64,000 nt of DNA from assembly GCF_947495315.1 (NCBI RefSeq), contig NZ_CANLYD010000005.1:1-64000 (forward strand), in the 5' to 3' direction. The notes beneath the pieces were generated by a model. It was not told where the DNA came from. It made no database searches and saw nothing but the letters and a program-made list of their open reading frames with translations. A program made the position numbers and the translations under genes. Positions 28,804-37,946 of the stretch are shown in pieces. The first letter of the stretch is position 1. The number at the start of each line of letters is the position of its first letter. The DNA is from an uncultured Aquimarina sp. Lineage in GTDB: Bacteria > Bacteroidota > Bacteroidia > Flavobacteriales > Flavobacteriaceae.

Positions 28804-29631
28804 ATGAAACTGATTAAGATACTTCAGGTTTTATGTCTTTTATTTCTCGTACTGTCTTGTTCTCAAGCAGAAAAGGATTATAACGATGCTTCGGGAAGTA
28901 TTCCTATGGAAGAAATTATAGAGGCTTCAGTTTTGAATGCATCCGAAAAAGAAGATAAAAAAGAAATTGTAACCGATAAGCTCAGGATAATTAAAAATGC
29001 AAATTGTCGTATCAAAGTAAATCGTGTAGAACAAGCAAGTATGCTATCAAAAGAAATAGTTTCTAAATATAAAGGTTATGTTTCTGATGAACGCTTTACT
29101 CATACCAATTACGTAAAAGAAAATAGGTTTACGATTAGAGTTCCTCAAGAAAATTTTGATGAAGTATTGGATAGTATTTGCACTTTGGCAGATTTTGTGG
29201 ATTATAAAAATATATCGACCGTAGACGTCACTGAAGAATATATTGATGTTAAATCACGATTGAAAACAAAGTTAGAAGTGAAGCAGCGCTATGAAACTAT
29301 TCTTAAAACCAGAGCAAAGACTGTAGAAGATATTTTGTTGACGGAAGATAATTTAAGAGTGCTCCAGGAGGAAATAGAAGCAGCACAAGGGCGATTAAAC
29401 TATCTGGCTAATAGAGTGTCTTATAGTACAATTCAGTTTGATTTTTATGAAACAGTTGTTCCTAAAGAGGAACCTCAGAAGTACGTAAAAAGTTTTATGG
29501 ATAGGGCTGCGGATGGATTATCTTTTGGTTGGAATCTTTTACAACATTTATTTCTAGTACTCTTTTATGTTTGGCCATTAGTGCTATTAGGAGTTTTGGT
29601 TTTTATCTATTTTAAATGGATTAGGAAATAG
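28804..29631 (+). CDS. DUF4349 domain lipoprotein with C-terminal membrane helix
   Basis: 275 residues from the ATG at 28804, one base after the VWA gene; an in-frame ATG at 28786 would overlap that gene and spoil the signal peptide. The lipobox is LLFLVLSC (Cys19). The central DUF4349 region has RFTIRVPQENFDEVLDSI, an extended coiled coil (TEEYIDVKSRLKTKLEVKQR) and YSTIQFDFYE. A hydrophobic helix (~248-272) precedes a basic IRK tail. The protein could thus be tethered at both ends. It is sandwiched between two VWA paralogues, suggesting one complex or process. Confidence 0.82.
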   Translation: MKLIKILQVLCLLFLVLSCSQAEKDYNDASGSIPMEEIIEASVLNASEKEDKKEIVTDKLRIIKNANCRIKVNRVEQASMLSKEIVSKYKGYVSDERFTHTNYVKENRFTIRVPQENFDEVLDSICTLADFVDYKNISTVDVTEEYIDVKSRLKTKLEVKQRYETILKTRAKTVEDILLTEDNLRVLQEEIEAAQGRLNYLANRVSYSTIQFDFYETVVPKEEPQKYVKSFMDRAADGLSFGWNLLQHLFLVLFYVWPLVLLGVLVFIYFKWIRK

Positions 29632-29673
29632 TAGTAGGCCTTTTAAAACAACATAAGATTTTTTTCAATTTTA

Positions 29674-29753
29674 ATAATACCACACTCGAGTAATTTGTAT
29701 AACGAAGAAAAAGGACGATAATATATTTTATCGGGATCTCATTGTGGTATTAT
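29674..29753. repeat. Inverted repeat upstream of the second VWA gene
   Basis: ATAATACCACA (29674-29684) and TGTGGTATTAT (29743-29753) are perfect 11-base complements 58 bases apart. The right arm overlaps the TATGTTTG -7-like box, so it could act as a regulator site or leader structure. No counterpart precedes copy 1. Confidence 0.5.
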
Positions 29754-29758
29754 GTTTG
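29751..29758 (+). promoter_or_regulatory. Putative -7 box of the second VWA gene
   Basis: TATGTTTG, identical in sequence and almost identical in distance to the box upstream of copy 1. It supports a start at 29791 rather than the in-frame ATG at 29752, which lies inside this box. Confidence 0.4.
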
Positions 29759-29790
29759 TTTCACTATTAAATGTAACAAAACTAAATAGT

Positions 29791-31509
29791 ATGAAAACAA
29801 TGAGTATTAAAAAAAACAGATGGGGGATAATAGGATTATCCGCTTTACTGATCACTTCTTGTGATCCTAAAACGAAGACGCCTGCTAATATAGTTGTTGA
29901 TGTCAAAGAAGAGCACGACTTAGTTATTTCAGAAAACGAAGAGGTACCTAAGATTAAAGAAGTAAACGAAGAGGTTTTTGTTGAACAATTTATGATTGAA
30001 GATATAGAAGAACAGGAATCTATTATAGAACCAATTGAATTTAAGTTTGAAGCAGTACAAAACGAAATTGCAATTAAGTCATCGCCTCCTGCTCTTATGA
30101 AAGAAATGAATGATGAATCTTATGCCGAAGTCAATGAAAATACTTTTAAAAGAGTCAGTTTAGCTCCACTATCAACTTTTTCTATAGATGTTGATAAAGC
30201 TTCATACAGTAATATTCGCCGGATGATTAATAATGGTCAGGAGATTCCTGAAGACGCGGTGAAGATAGAAGAGATGATAAACTATTTTAAGTATGATTAT
30301 AAACAACCTGTAGATGAGCATCCTTTTGCAATTCATACAGAATCCGGATCAACTCCTTGGAATGAAGAAACACAATTGGTCAAAATAGGAATAAAAGGCA
30401 AAGAAATACCAGCAGAAAGTTTTCCGGCATCCAATCTGGTGTTTTTAATTGATGTTTCTGGATCTATGAATGATATCAACAAATTACCATTACTAAAAAA
30501 GGCTTTTAAACTGTTGGTGGCTCAATTAAGGACAGAAGACAAGGTGTCCATTGTTGTATATGCAGGTGCTGCTGGTGTAGTGCTCAAACCAACAAGTGGA
30601 AAAAATAAGGAAAAGATACTAGAAGCATTAGATAATCTACAAGCAGGAGGTTCGACTGCTGGTGGTGAAGGAATTAAGCTAGCTTATAAAATAGCTGAGG
30701 AACATTATATCAAAAATGGAAATAATAGAGTGATTCTGGCAACTGATGGGGATTTTAATGTAGGAGTTAGTAGTGATACCGGCATGAAAAAATTGATTGA
30801 AGAAAAAAGAACATCAGGAGTATTTTTAACCTGTCTAGGTTTTGGAATGGGTAATTATAAAGATAGTAAACTAGAAGCGCTAGCAGATACTGGTAATGGT
30901 AATCATGCCTATATCGATTCGATGCAAGAAGCACAGAGAGTATTAGGGACTGAGTTTGGAGGAACATTATATACCATTGCAAAAGATGTGAAAATCCAGG
31001 TAGAGTTTAATCCAGCCAAAGTACAGGCATATCGTTTGATAGGTTATGAAAATAGATTGCTCAATGATGAAGATTTTATAGATGATACTAAAGATGCCGG
31101 AGAACTTGGTAGCGGACATACGGTTACCGCATTGTATGAAGTGATACCAATCGGAGTACAAAGCAAATATCTTAAGGAGGTTTCAGATTTAAAATATTCT
31201 GAAAAAAATGAAAAAGCAGAGAAAGCTAAACATGGAAACGAGTTGTTTACCGTAAAATTTAGGTATAAAAAGCCAAAGGAAGATCGAAGTATTGAAATGG
31301 TCCATATACATAAAACAGATACCGAAAAACAAATCTCAACGGACTTTCAATTTGCTGCTTCTGTAGCTTGGTATGGGATGAAGTTGAGAAACTCAAAATA
31401 TATGCAAAATCAAAACATCGAAGATATCACCACTTTGGCAAAAAACAGTAAAGGGAATGATGAGCAGGGATATAGAGCAGAGTTTGTAAGATTAATGAAT
31501 AGTAATTAA
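29791..31509 (+). CDS. YfbK-like von Willebrand factor A lipoprotein (copy 2)
   Basis: 572 residues from ATG 29791, which places the lipobox ALLITSC at Cys24. Residues ~24-115 are an acidic Glu/Val-rich spacer unlike copy 1. From FKRVSLAPLSTFSIDVDKAS onwards the protein and its DNA are almost the same as copy 1, with long runs of identical bases including silent positions. The MIDAS is DVSGSMN (Asp221). Few replacements distinguish the copies, mostly near VYVHKTDVEKQTSIDFRF versus VHIHKTDTEKQISTDFQF. This suggests recent duplication or ongoing gene conversion. A terminator follows. Confidence 0.87.
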   Translation: MKTMSIKKNRWGIIGLSALLITSCDPKTKTPANIVVDVKEEHDLVISENEEVPKIKEVNEEVFVEQFMIEDIEEQESIIEPIEFKFEAVQNEIAIKSSPPALMKEMNDESYAEVNENTFKRVSLAPLSTFSIDVDKASYSNIRRMINNGQEIPEDAVKIEEMINYFKYDYKQPVDEHPFAIHTESGSTPWNEETQLVKIGIKGKEIPAESFPASNLVFLIDVSGSMNDINKLPLLKKAFKLLVAQLRTEDKVSIVVYAGAAGVVLKPTSGKNKEKILEALDNLQAGGSTAGGEGIKLAYKIAEEHYIKNGNNRVILATDGDFNVGVSSDTGMKKLIEEKRTSGVFLTCLGFGMGNYKDSKLEALADTGNGNHAYIDSMQEAQRVLGTEFGGTLYTIAKDVKIQVEFNPAKVQAYRLIGYENRLLNDEDFIDDTKDAGELGSGHTVTALYEVIPIGVQSKYLKEVSDLKYSEKNEKAEKAKHGNELFTVKFRYKKPKEDRSIEMVHIHKTDTEKQISTDFQFAASVAWYGMKLRNSKYMQNQNIEDITTLAKNSKGNDEQGYRAEFVRLMNSN

Positions 31510-31546
31510 GGAGCATACTAATTATTTTCGATAATAAATCTTTTAT

Positions 31547-31575
31547 AAGCGCATCGGACAGATGCGCTTAATTTT
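31547..31575 (+). terminator. Terminator after the second VWA gene
   Basis: Perfect stem AAGCGCATC / GATGCGCTT with a GGACA loop, followed by AATTTTG. An in-frame ATG at 31562 lies inside this stem, which argues against using it as the start of the next gene. Confidence 0.7.
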
Positions 31576-31588
31576 GTATTTTGCGGCA

Positions 31589-32185
31589 ATGAAGGAAATC
31601 TTGGCAAGATACATCCCTGAACGAGCAATAGAACCGGCATTTGATTTGATTGTGAAATGTAATGTTCACCTAAAAATTGTGAATGAACGTGTCACTCGTC
31701 ATGGTGATTATCGTAAAATGCCAGATGGTAGACATCAAATCACTGTTAACGCATCTTTGAATGCCTATCGGTTTTTGATAACATTGATTCACGAAATTGC
31801 TCATTTGGTTGCTTTCGAAAAGCATGGACGTTATATCAAACCCCACGGAATAGAATGGAAACGAACTTTTCAGCAATTGATGCTACCGTACATCAATCCA
31901 GATGTTTTTCCATCCAGATTATTGCCTGTTATTGCCAATCATTTTAAGAATCCGAGAGCAAGTAGTGATACAGATGCAAAACTATCATTAGCGCTAAAAC
32001 AATATGACCCAGAGAATGATAAAAATTATATCTTTGAAGTACCTTTAGGAAGTAAGTTTAGATTATATAATGGAAAGATATTCCAAAAAGGAAATAAACG
32101 TATTAAACGTTATGAATGTGTCGAAATTAGCACAGGCAGAGTATACCTGTTTAACCCCAATGCTGAAGTCGAATTACTAAATTAA
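31589..32185 (+). CDS. SprT-like zinc metalloprotease-domain protein
   Basis: 198 residues from ATG 31589 (the ATG at 31562 is in a terminator). It contains the HEIAH zinc motif at 68-72 with LITLIHEIAHLVAFEK, then HGIEWKRTFQQLM, where the third ligand is expected. The C-terminal half ends in a KRYECVEISTGRVYLFNPNAEV segment; the usual SprT zinc-ribbon cysteines are largely absent, leaving one Cys. SprT/SPRTN relatives are linked to DNA-protein crosslink repair, but bacterial members are little studied. It lies two bases upstream of the mannose-1-phosphate gene, probably in one operon. Confidence 0.82.
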   Translation: MKEILARYIPERAIEPAFDLIVKCNVHLKIVNERVTRHGDYRKMPDGRHQITVNASLNAYRFLITLIHEIAHLVAFEKHGRYIKPHGIEWKRTFQQLMLPYINPDVFPSRLLPVIANHFKNPRASSDTDAKLSLALKQYDPENDKNYIFEVPLGSKFRLYNGKIFQKGNKRIKRYECVEISTGRVYLFNPNAEVELLN

Positions 32186-32187
32186 TT

Positions 32188-33264
32188 ATGAACAAAAATT
32201 ATTATGCCATTTTGATGGCTGGTGGAGTCGGATCCCGATTTTGGCCTGTAAGTACAACAGAGTTTCCGAAACAGTTCCACGATATGCTAGGAACTGGAGA
32301 GACATTGATTCAACGTACATTTAGTAGGTTAGCAAAAATCATCCCAACCGAGAATATATTTATTCTGACCAATGAGCGATATAATGATCTGGTATTGGAG
32401 CAATTGCCTGATGCAGAACAGCGCCAAGTAGTTACAGAACCGGCAATGCGTAATACAGCTCCATGCATCTTATATGCTGCACTGAAAATTCAGAAAGAAA
32501 ATCCAGATGCAGTTATGGTAGTGGCACCAAGTGATCACTGGATTGAAGATGAAGATGCATTTGTAGGGAACTTAAAGCAAAGTTTTGATGCTTGCTCAGA
32601 AAAAGATATTCTAATGACTTTGGGTATCCAACCTGCGTTTCCAAATACAGGGTATGGATACATACAATACGATAAAGAAACGAATGCTATTAAAAAAGTA
32701 GCTCAGTTTACAGAAAAACCTAATTATGAAACAGCAAAGCAATTCCTAAATCAAGGTAACTATCTCTGGAATGCCGGAATTTTTATTTGGAGTGTCAAAA
32801 GTATTGTAAGCGCTTTCGCTAAATTCCAAAAAGAGATGACCGTTTTGTTTGAAAAAGGATTGGATACTTACAATACAAAAGAAGAAAATGATTTTATTGC
32901 GGTTAATTATCCACTCGCAGAAAATATTTCTATAGATTATGCTATCTTAGAGAAAGCAGAAAATGTATATGTGCTTGCTGCTACCTTTGATTGGAATGAT
33001 CTTGGTACTTGGGGGTCTTTATATGATAAACTTGATAAAACCAATGCTAATAATGCGGTGGTGAATGCCAGGGTTTTGGCAGAGGACGCTACAGGTAATA
33101 TGATTAGAACTGCTACAGATAAAATTGTTGTAGTGGATGGACTAAAGGATTATATTATAGTAGATAAAGAAGAAGTCCTGTTAATTTACCCCAAAAAGAA
33201 AGAACAGGATATTAAACAAGTACTTAAAAAAGTAAAAGATACCTACGGAGAAAAATACGGATAA
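32188..33264 (+). CDS. manC: Mannose-1-phosphate guanylyltransferase
   Basis: A 358-residue cytoplasmic enzyme making GDP-mannose from mannose-1-phosphate and GTP, a precursor for exopolysaccharide, LPS and glycoprotein sugars. The nucleotidyltransferase loop MAGGVGSRFWPVS opens the protein, VVAPSDHWI and FTEKPNYETA are the substrate motifs, and WNAGIFIWSV and SIDYAILEKAENVYV are typical of the monofunctional type. It lacks the C-terminal isomerase domain of long bifunctional forms. It starts two bases after the SprT gene and ends five before the DUF389 gene. Confidence 0.93.
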   Translation: MNKNYYAILMAGGVGSRFWPVSTTEFPKQFHDMLGTGETLIQRTFSRLAKIIPTENIFILTNERYNDLVLEQLPDAEQRQVVTEPAMRNTAPCILYAALKIQKENPDAVMVVAPSDHWIEDEDAFVGNLKQSFDACSEKDILMTLGIQPAFPNTGYGYIQYDKETNAIKKVAQFTEKPNYETAKQFLNQGNYLWNAGIFIWSVKSIVSAFAKFQKEMTVLFEKGLDTYNTKEENDFIAVNYPLAENISIDYAILEKAENVYVLAATFDWNDLGTWGSLYDKLDKTNANNAVVNARVLAEDATGNMIRTATDKIVVVDGLKDYIIVDKEEVLLIYPKKKEQDIKQVLKKVKDTYGEKYG

Positions 33265-33269
33265 TACTA

Positions 33270-34718
33270 ATGGAAGAAAATACAAACCAACCTGTTAATT
33301 CAGAACAAGAAGAAATTAAAGAATCTGTAAAAAGGGACGCTAAAGGCCTTTTTGTAAGTATCAAATTATTTCTTTCAGGTTTATTAGATATTCGATCGGA
33401 TACAGATAGAGATCAGACGATAGAGGATGTTAAGAATGATATTCCTTTTAAAGGACATACTGCTTGGATCCTTATATTTTCTGTATTTGTGGCGTCTATT
33501 GGATTAAATGTTAGTTCTACGGCGGTTGTGATCGGTGCGATGTTAATTTCTCCATTAATGGGACCGATTGTAGGTGTTGGCCTTTCTATCGCAATTAATG
33601 ATATTGATACGCTTAAACGATCTTTGGTTAATTTGGGGGTGATGGTTGGGCTCAGCGTTTTAACGGCTACTTTGTATTTTGCAGTTTCACCTTTGACAGA
33701 GCTTACGCCAGAACTAGAATCCAGGACAGCTCCAACGATTCTGGATGTTTTTGTGGCAATTTCTGGTGGTTTAGCACTGATTGTTGCTAAATCCAAAAAA
33801 GGAACCATGCCCAATGCTATAGCAGGAGTTGCAATTGCTACGGCTTTAATGCCTCCTTTGTGTACGGTTGGATATGGAATTGCAGAATTAAATCCGGAAT
33901 ATGCAATAGGTGCAATATATCTTTTTAGTATTAATGCCATTTTTATTGCATTATCTACTTTTATTGTAGCTAAGTTATTACGTTTTCCAATGCTCCGTTA
34001 TGCAAATTCGGCAAAAAGGAAACGTATAGCTAGACTGGCTTCCGCTTTGGCAATTATAGCGATTATTCCGGCGATTTGGACCTTTTATAATACCTTGAGT
34101 ATGAGTAATGCTGATAGGGATTATAAAAGTTTTTTGGCCAATGAAATTGATGCAAACCCTAATTTATATCTACGCAAGCAATTTTATGAGTATGATGATA
34201 AGTCTATCAAATTATACTTTGATGGTGAAATCGCTGAAGCAACTGTGAGTGATTTACAAAATGAGCTGAAAAATTACGAAAGTATAAGAGATTTTACATT
34301 GAAAATTAGCGGTAATAAAGCAAGAGGAATTGAGCAAATCTCTAAAGCAAACGATAGATATATTGTAGAGTTAAATCGTTTAGAAACTGAAAATGAAACA
34401 TTATTAGATAAGGTCGAAGATCTAAAGATACGACTTGCGCTAATGGAAACTCAATTAGCCGAAGCACAAAAAGTAATTCCTATAGAAGTATTGCCTTATA
34501 ATAATATTGCCAAAGATGCAAAAATCCGCTTCCCGGATTTATCTCAGCTAGGTTATGGAGAAGTACTACAATCCAATTTCCTAAAAGTAGATACCGTAAA
34601 AGTTATCTTCCCACAATGGAAATTCCAAGTATCAGATAGCTTAAACGATGTTAGAAATAAAGATCTCCGAGAGTGGATTACTGGTGAGCTGAAGGCTGAT
34701 ACGTTATTGGTGAGGTAG
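33270..34718 (+). CDS. DUF389 membrane protein (TIGR00341-like)
   Basis: 482 residues. After a charged N-terminus, a membrane block (~65-275) carries the DUF389 hallmark VIGAMLISPLMGPIVGVG and GVAIATALMPPLCTVGYG, with about six helices. The C-terminal ~190 residues are soluble with a coiled coil (IVELNRLETENETLLDKVED), probably extracytoplasmic or cytoplasmic depending on helix number. No function is established. It is the last gene of the sprT-manC-DUF389 run; no terminator is evident. Confidence 0.82.
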   Translation: MEENTNQPVNSEQEEIKESVKRDAKGLFVSIKLFLSGLLDIRSDTDRDQTIEDVKNDIPFKGHTAWILIFSVFVASIGLNVSSTAVVIGAMLISPLMGPIVGVGLSIAINDIDTLKRSLVNLGVMVGLSVLTATLYFAVSPLTELTPELESRTAPTILDVFVAISGGLALIVAKSKKGTMPNAIAGVAIATALMPPLCTVGYGIAELNPEYAIGAIYLFSINAIFIALSTFIVAKLLRFPMLRYANSAKRKRIARLASALAIIAIIPAIWTFYNTLSMSNADRDYKSFLANEIDANPNLYLRKQFYEYDDKSIKLYFDGEIAEATVSDLQNELKNYESIRDFTLKISGNKARGIEQISKANDRYIVELNRLETENETLLDKVEDLKIRLALMETQLAEAQKVIPIEVLPYNNIAKDAKIRFPDLSQLGYGEVLQSNFLKVDTVKVIFPQWKFQVSDSLNDVRNKDLREWITGELKADTLLVR

Positions 34719-34819
34719 TTGTATAAATTAACAATATTAAGCGTAATTATAAGTTTATAATAGGGTAATAAAAATAATACAATCTGGGATATCCATTTGT
34801 TGACAATAATAAATGAGCG

Positions 34820-35683
34820 TTGGACACAATTAAAAGATATGATCTGCATAAAGATGATTATTCAAAACTTCACTTTGAAGTGAATGATGCCTTATCCTAT
34901 TTTGAAAAAAATAAACAGCATGCATCTGTTCCTCATAGACACAGCTTTTATCAGATAATTTGGTTTAAAAAAGCCGGCCGACATTTTGTGGATTATGACA
35001 CTATCGATCATGATGCAAATACGATCTTTTTTATAAATCGTAATCAGATTCACTATTTCTGTATAGATGCCCCTAATGAAGGATATCTATTTCATTTTAA
35101 TGACTATTTTATCAATAAAAGTAAGGCTGGATTGATGGACCGCTTTTCATTATCCATCTTTAATGAAATAGGTAGTAACTGCTTGAAGTTATCGGATAGT
35201 GATACAAAAAAAGTAGGGCTGTTAGCCTCCTATATAGAATCAGAAATTCATAGTAAAGACAGCTATTACAAAGAGCAAGTATATCATTATTTCCAAAACA
35301 TTTTATTTCAAATTGAACGTTTAAGAAAACTTGACGGTAGTATTGATGTTGAAACAAACCCAGAACATAAACTAGCTGCTGACTTTAAAAAACTTGTTTT
35401 TGAAGAAATAGAAAGCTTTCATAGTATAGATTATTTCGCTAGCACATTAGGAACTAATTCGAAGACACTTACAGAGGTTTCTAAAGCTATTTTGCTGGAT
35501 ACTCCTGCAAATATTATAAAACAAAGTAAACTTCTCGAAGCAAAGCGTATGCTTTCTAATCGTTCCTCTGCTATAAAAGAAATTGCATACGGCTTAGGTT
35601 TCGAAGATCCCACTTATTTTACCAAGTATTTTAAAAAAGGTACGGGTTACACTCCGAAACAATTTCAAAAAGCGCATCTCTAA
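34820..35683 (+). CDS. AraC-family transcriptional regulator
   Basis: 287 residues. The N-terminal cupin-like sensing half has HRHSFYQIIWFKKAGRHFVDY. The C-terminal double helix-turn-helix includes DYFASTLGTNSKTLTEVSK and the family signature IKEIAYGLGFEDPTYFTKYF followed by GYTPKQF. The start is a TTG at 34820; the nearby ATG at 34813 is in another frame and no in-frame ATG precedes the conserved region. It stands just upstream of, and on the same strand as, the SDR-OsmC-hydrolase set and is the likely local regulator. The inducer is unknown. Confidence 0.9.
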   Translation: MDTIKRYDLHKDDYSKLHFEVNDALSYFEKNKQHASVPHRHSFYQIIWFKKAGRHFVDYDTIDHDANTIFFINRNQIHYFCIDAPNEGYLFHFNDYFINKSKAGLMDRFSLSIFNEIGSNCLKLSDSDTKKVGLLASYIESEIHSKDSYYKEQVYHYFQNILFQIERLRKLDGSIDVETNPEHKLAADFKKLVFEEIESFHSIDYFASTLGTNSKTLTEVSKAILLDTPANIIKQSKLLEAKRMLSNRSSAIKEIAYGLGFEDPTYFTKYFKKGTGYTPKQFQKAHL

Positions 35684-35770
35684 ATTACCATTCTTAGCTT
35701 CTGGATTACCATTTTTTATTTGAGATTATACTGAATTTTGTACCAGTATTAATTCTAAAAAAAATAAAAA

Positions 35771-36526
35771 ATGAATACACAAGCTTTAATTATTGGTGGA
35801 ACTTCAGGAATGGGAAAAGCCACCGCAGAACTTTTAGTAAAAGATGGTATCGAGGTCCTTATTGTTGGTCGAAATGATTCTAACCTTGCAAAAGCCGAAC
35901 GAGAATTGTCTAGACTTGGATCAGTAAAGTCCATAAGTGTTGATTTAAGTGACACGGAAGCAGTCAAATCTTTTGCAACATCTATCCAAGGTATAGCACC
36001 TAATTTAAAATATATAGTAAATGCGGCAGGTTATTTTAGCCCAAAACCGTTTCTAGAACACGAAGAAGAGGATTATGATACCTATCACAACTTTAATCGT
36101 GCTTTTTTCTTTATCAATCAAGCAGCTTCTAAGGTGCTTATCAAAAACGGAGGAGGATCGATAGTAAATATTGGTTCTATGTGGGCAAAACAAGCTATTA
36201 AGGCAACTCCTTCATCGGCTTATTCTATGGCTAAAGCAGGCCTTCATTCATTAACACAACATCTCGCTATGGAGTTAGCCGAATACAATATCCGAGTAAA
36301 TGCGGTATCGCCGGCAGTAGTAGTTACACCGATTTACGGAGCCTTTATAGAAGAAGATAAAATTGAAGAGACTTTGCAAGGATTCAATGATTTCCACCCT
36401 ATCGGTAGAGTGGGGCGTACTGATGATATAGCAAAGACCATTTACTTCTTATTGTCAGATCAAAGTTCTTGGGTAACTGGAGCGATTTGGGATATAGACG
36501 GAGGTGTAATGGCAGGAAGAAACTAA
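35771..36526 (+). CDS. SDR-family oxidoreductase
   Basis: A 251-residue classical SDR with [15 protein letters not shown] at the N-terminus, the catalytic Ser in [10 protein letters not shown], and [11 protein letters not shown] with Tyr and Lys. The C-terminus [18 protein letters not shown] is typical. It is closely similar to the SDR at 45.1-45.8 kb, including the unusual [16 protein letters not shown] segment, so the two are paralogues placed under different regulators (AraC here, TetR there). The substrate is unknown; neighbours suggest handling of reactive carbonyls or peroxides. Confidence 0.9.
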   Translation: MNTQALIIGGTSGMGKATAELLVKDGIEVLIVGRNDSNLAKAERELSRLGSVKSISVDLSDTEAVKSFATSIQGIAPNLKYIVNAAGYFSPKPFLEHEEEDYDTYHNFNRAFFFINQAASKVLIKNGGGSIVNIGSMWAKQAIKATPSSAYSMAKAGLHSLTQHLAMELAEYNIRVNAVSPAVVVTPIYGAFIEEDKIEETLQGFNDFHPIGRVGRTDDIAKTIYFLLSDQSSWVTGAIWDIDGGVMAGRN

Positions 36527-36552
36527 TGATAACCCTTTAAAAAAGTATTAAA

Positions 36553-37098
36553 ATGTCTGATATAAAAATTAATGGTATTGACACAGTAGGATTACAACAA
36601 TATGTCGATACAATTACAGAAATACCTTCTGAAGCAATTTCTAAATATGGAATTAAAGCCGAATGGCAGGGAGGTGTAAAGACTCAAATCACTGCGCTTA
36701 ATCAAACAGTAGGTGATAAAGAAATTGAGAAAGATTTTCAATTTATTATTGATGAGCCTAATGAATTATTAGGTGCTAATAGCTATCCATCACCACAAGA
36801 ATATCTTTTGGGAGGACTTGCAGGATGTATGATGGTTGGTTTTGTTGCTAATGCGGCCAATAATAATATTGAATTAGAAAATGTAACCCTTACAATTAAA
36901 GGAGAATTAAACCTTCGTGGATTCCTGGGTGTAGATGAAGAAGCTCCTGTTGGCTTTGAAGAACTCAAATTCAATTATGAAGTAAAAGGGAGTGGAACAC
37001 AGGAAGATTATGATAAAATTATCGAAAAAGTGAGAAAGACATCTCCAAATTATAGAACGATGACGGATAATGTAAAAATGACAGCTTATAAGATATAA
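36553..37098 (+). CDS. OsmC-family protein (first), one active-site Cys missing
   Basis: 181 residues. OsmC/Ohr proteins reduce organic peroxides with two redox cysteines. The first is here, in LAGCMMVGFVANA. At the place where the second is expected, the sequence reads VRKTSPNYRTMTD, with Ser instead of Cys. It may therefore be a one-Cys or non-peroxidatic member. The N-terminal extension of about 40 residues precedes the usual KAEWQGG start of the fold. It is the second gene of the AraC-linked set, 26 bases after the SDR. Confidence 0.85.
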   Translation: MSDIKINGIDTVGLQQYVDTITEIPSEAISKYGIKAEWQGGVKTQITALNQTVGDKEIEKDFQFIIDEPNELLGANSYPSPQEYLLGGLAGCMMVGFVANAANNNIELENVTLTIKGELNLRGFLGVDEEAPVGFEELKFNYEVKGSGTQEDYDKIIEKVRKTSPNYRTMTDNVKMTAYKI

Positions 37099-37148
37099 GT
37101 TCTTTTACAATCTTTTGAAAAATAGTATAAACATAAAAAATAAAAAAA

Positions 37149-37892
37149 ATGAAAACACAAATTTTTAAATTAGGAATGTTAGTAATTCTAACAATAGGAT
37201 TTCATACGAACTCTTACGCTCAACTACCAGATCCTGGTTTTACAGTTGACGAAAACACAGCCATTGTAATCACTGATCCACAAAATGATTTTCTTAGCCC
37301 TGATGGTGTTACCTGGGGTGTGGTAGGCGAAAGCGTTACAAAAAATAACACAGTAGAAAACCTTGAAGCACTATTTAAAGTTGCCAAAGAAAAAAATATT
37401 AAAGTATTCGTATCACCGCATTATTACTACAAACATGATCACCAGTGGGAGATAGAAGGAGCACTTGAGGCACTAATGCATAAAATCAACATGTTTGATA
37501 GATCACATACACTTAAAACTGAAGGATTTGAAGGGTCTGGTGCTGATTGGTTAGATCGTTATAAAGAATACATAGATGAAGATAATGTTATCGTAACAAA
37601 TCCTCACAAGGTATATGGACCTGAATCTAATGATCTTGCATTACAATTACGTAAACACGGATACAGCAATGTAATTTTGGCAGGAATGTCTGCTAATCTA
37701 TGTACCGAGTCCCATATGAGAGATTTAGTGGAATCAGGATTTCGCGTAGCCGTAGTTTCGGATGCTACTGCAGGAGCTATTTTACCTGGTCTTAATGCTT
37801 ATGAAGCTGCGGTTGTTAATTTTAAAATGATTGCCAGTCACGTGTTCACAACTCAAGAAATTGTAACTGAAATAAACAACTTTAGAAAGTAA
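37149..37892 (+). CDS. Exported isochorismatase-family cysteine hydrolase
   Basis: 247 residues with a cleavable signal peptide (LVILTIGFHTNSYAQ), unusual for this mostly cytoplasmic family. The catalytic triad is intact: Asp43 in ITDPQNDFLSP, Lys154 in NPHKVYGPES, and Cys185 in GMSANLCTESHMRDL. FVSPHYYYKHDHQW and SDATAGAILPGLNAYEA fit the family. It probably hydrolyses an amide or related small molecule in the periplasm; the substrate is unknown. It is followed by a hairpin, then the second OsmC gene. Confidence 0.88.
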   Translation: MKTQIFKLGMLVILTIGFHTNSYAQLPDPGFTVDENTAIVITDPQNDFLSPDGVTWGVVGESVTKNNTVENLEALFKVAKEKNIKVFVSPHYYYKHDHQWEIEGALEALMHKINMFDRSHTLKTEGFEGSGADWLDRYKEYIDEDNVIVTNPHKVYGPESNDLALQLRKHGYSNVILAGMSANLCTESHMRDLVESGFRVAVVSDATAGAILPGLNAYEAAVVNFKMIASHVFTTQEIVTEINNFRK

Positions 37893-37900
37893 ACAATAAC

Positions 37901-37931
37901 ACCCTTTTCTAGACATAATCTGGAAAAGGGT
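37901..37931 (+). terminator. Hairpin between the hydrolase and second OsmC gene
   Basis: ACCCTTTTCTAGA / TCTGGAAAAGGGT, 13-base arms with one mismatch and a short loop. The following sequence has only a weak T content, so it may be a partial terminator or RNA-processing hairpin within the operon. Confidence 0.45.
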
Positions 37932-37946
37932 TAAAACCATAAAAAA

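Noticed and set aside
31562..31588. Earlier ATG for the SprT-like gene
   Set aside because: It sits in the terminator stem of the preceding gene and adds residues unlike the family; ATG 31589 is preferred.
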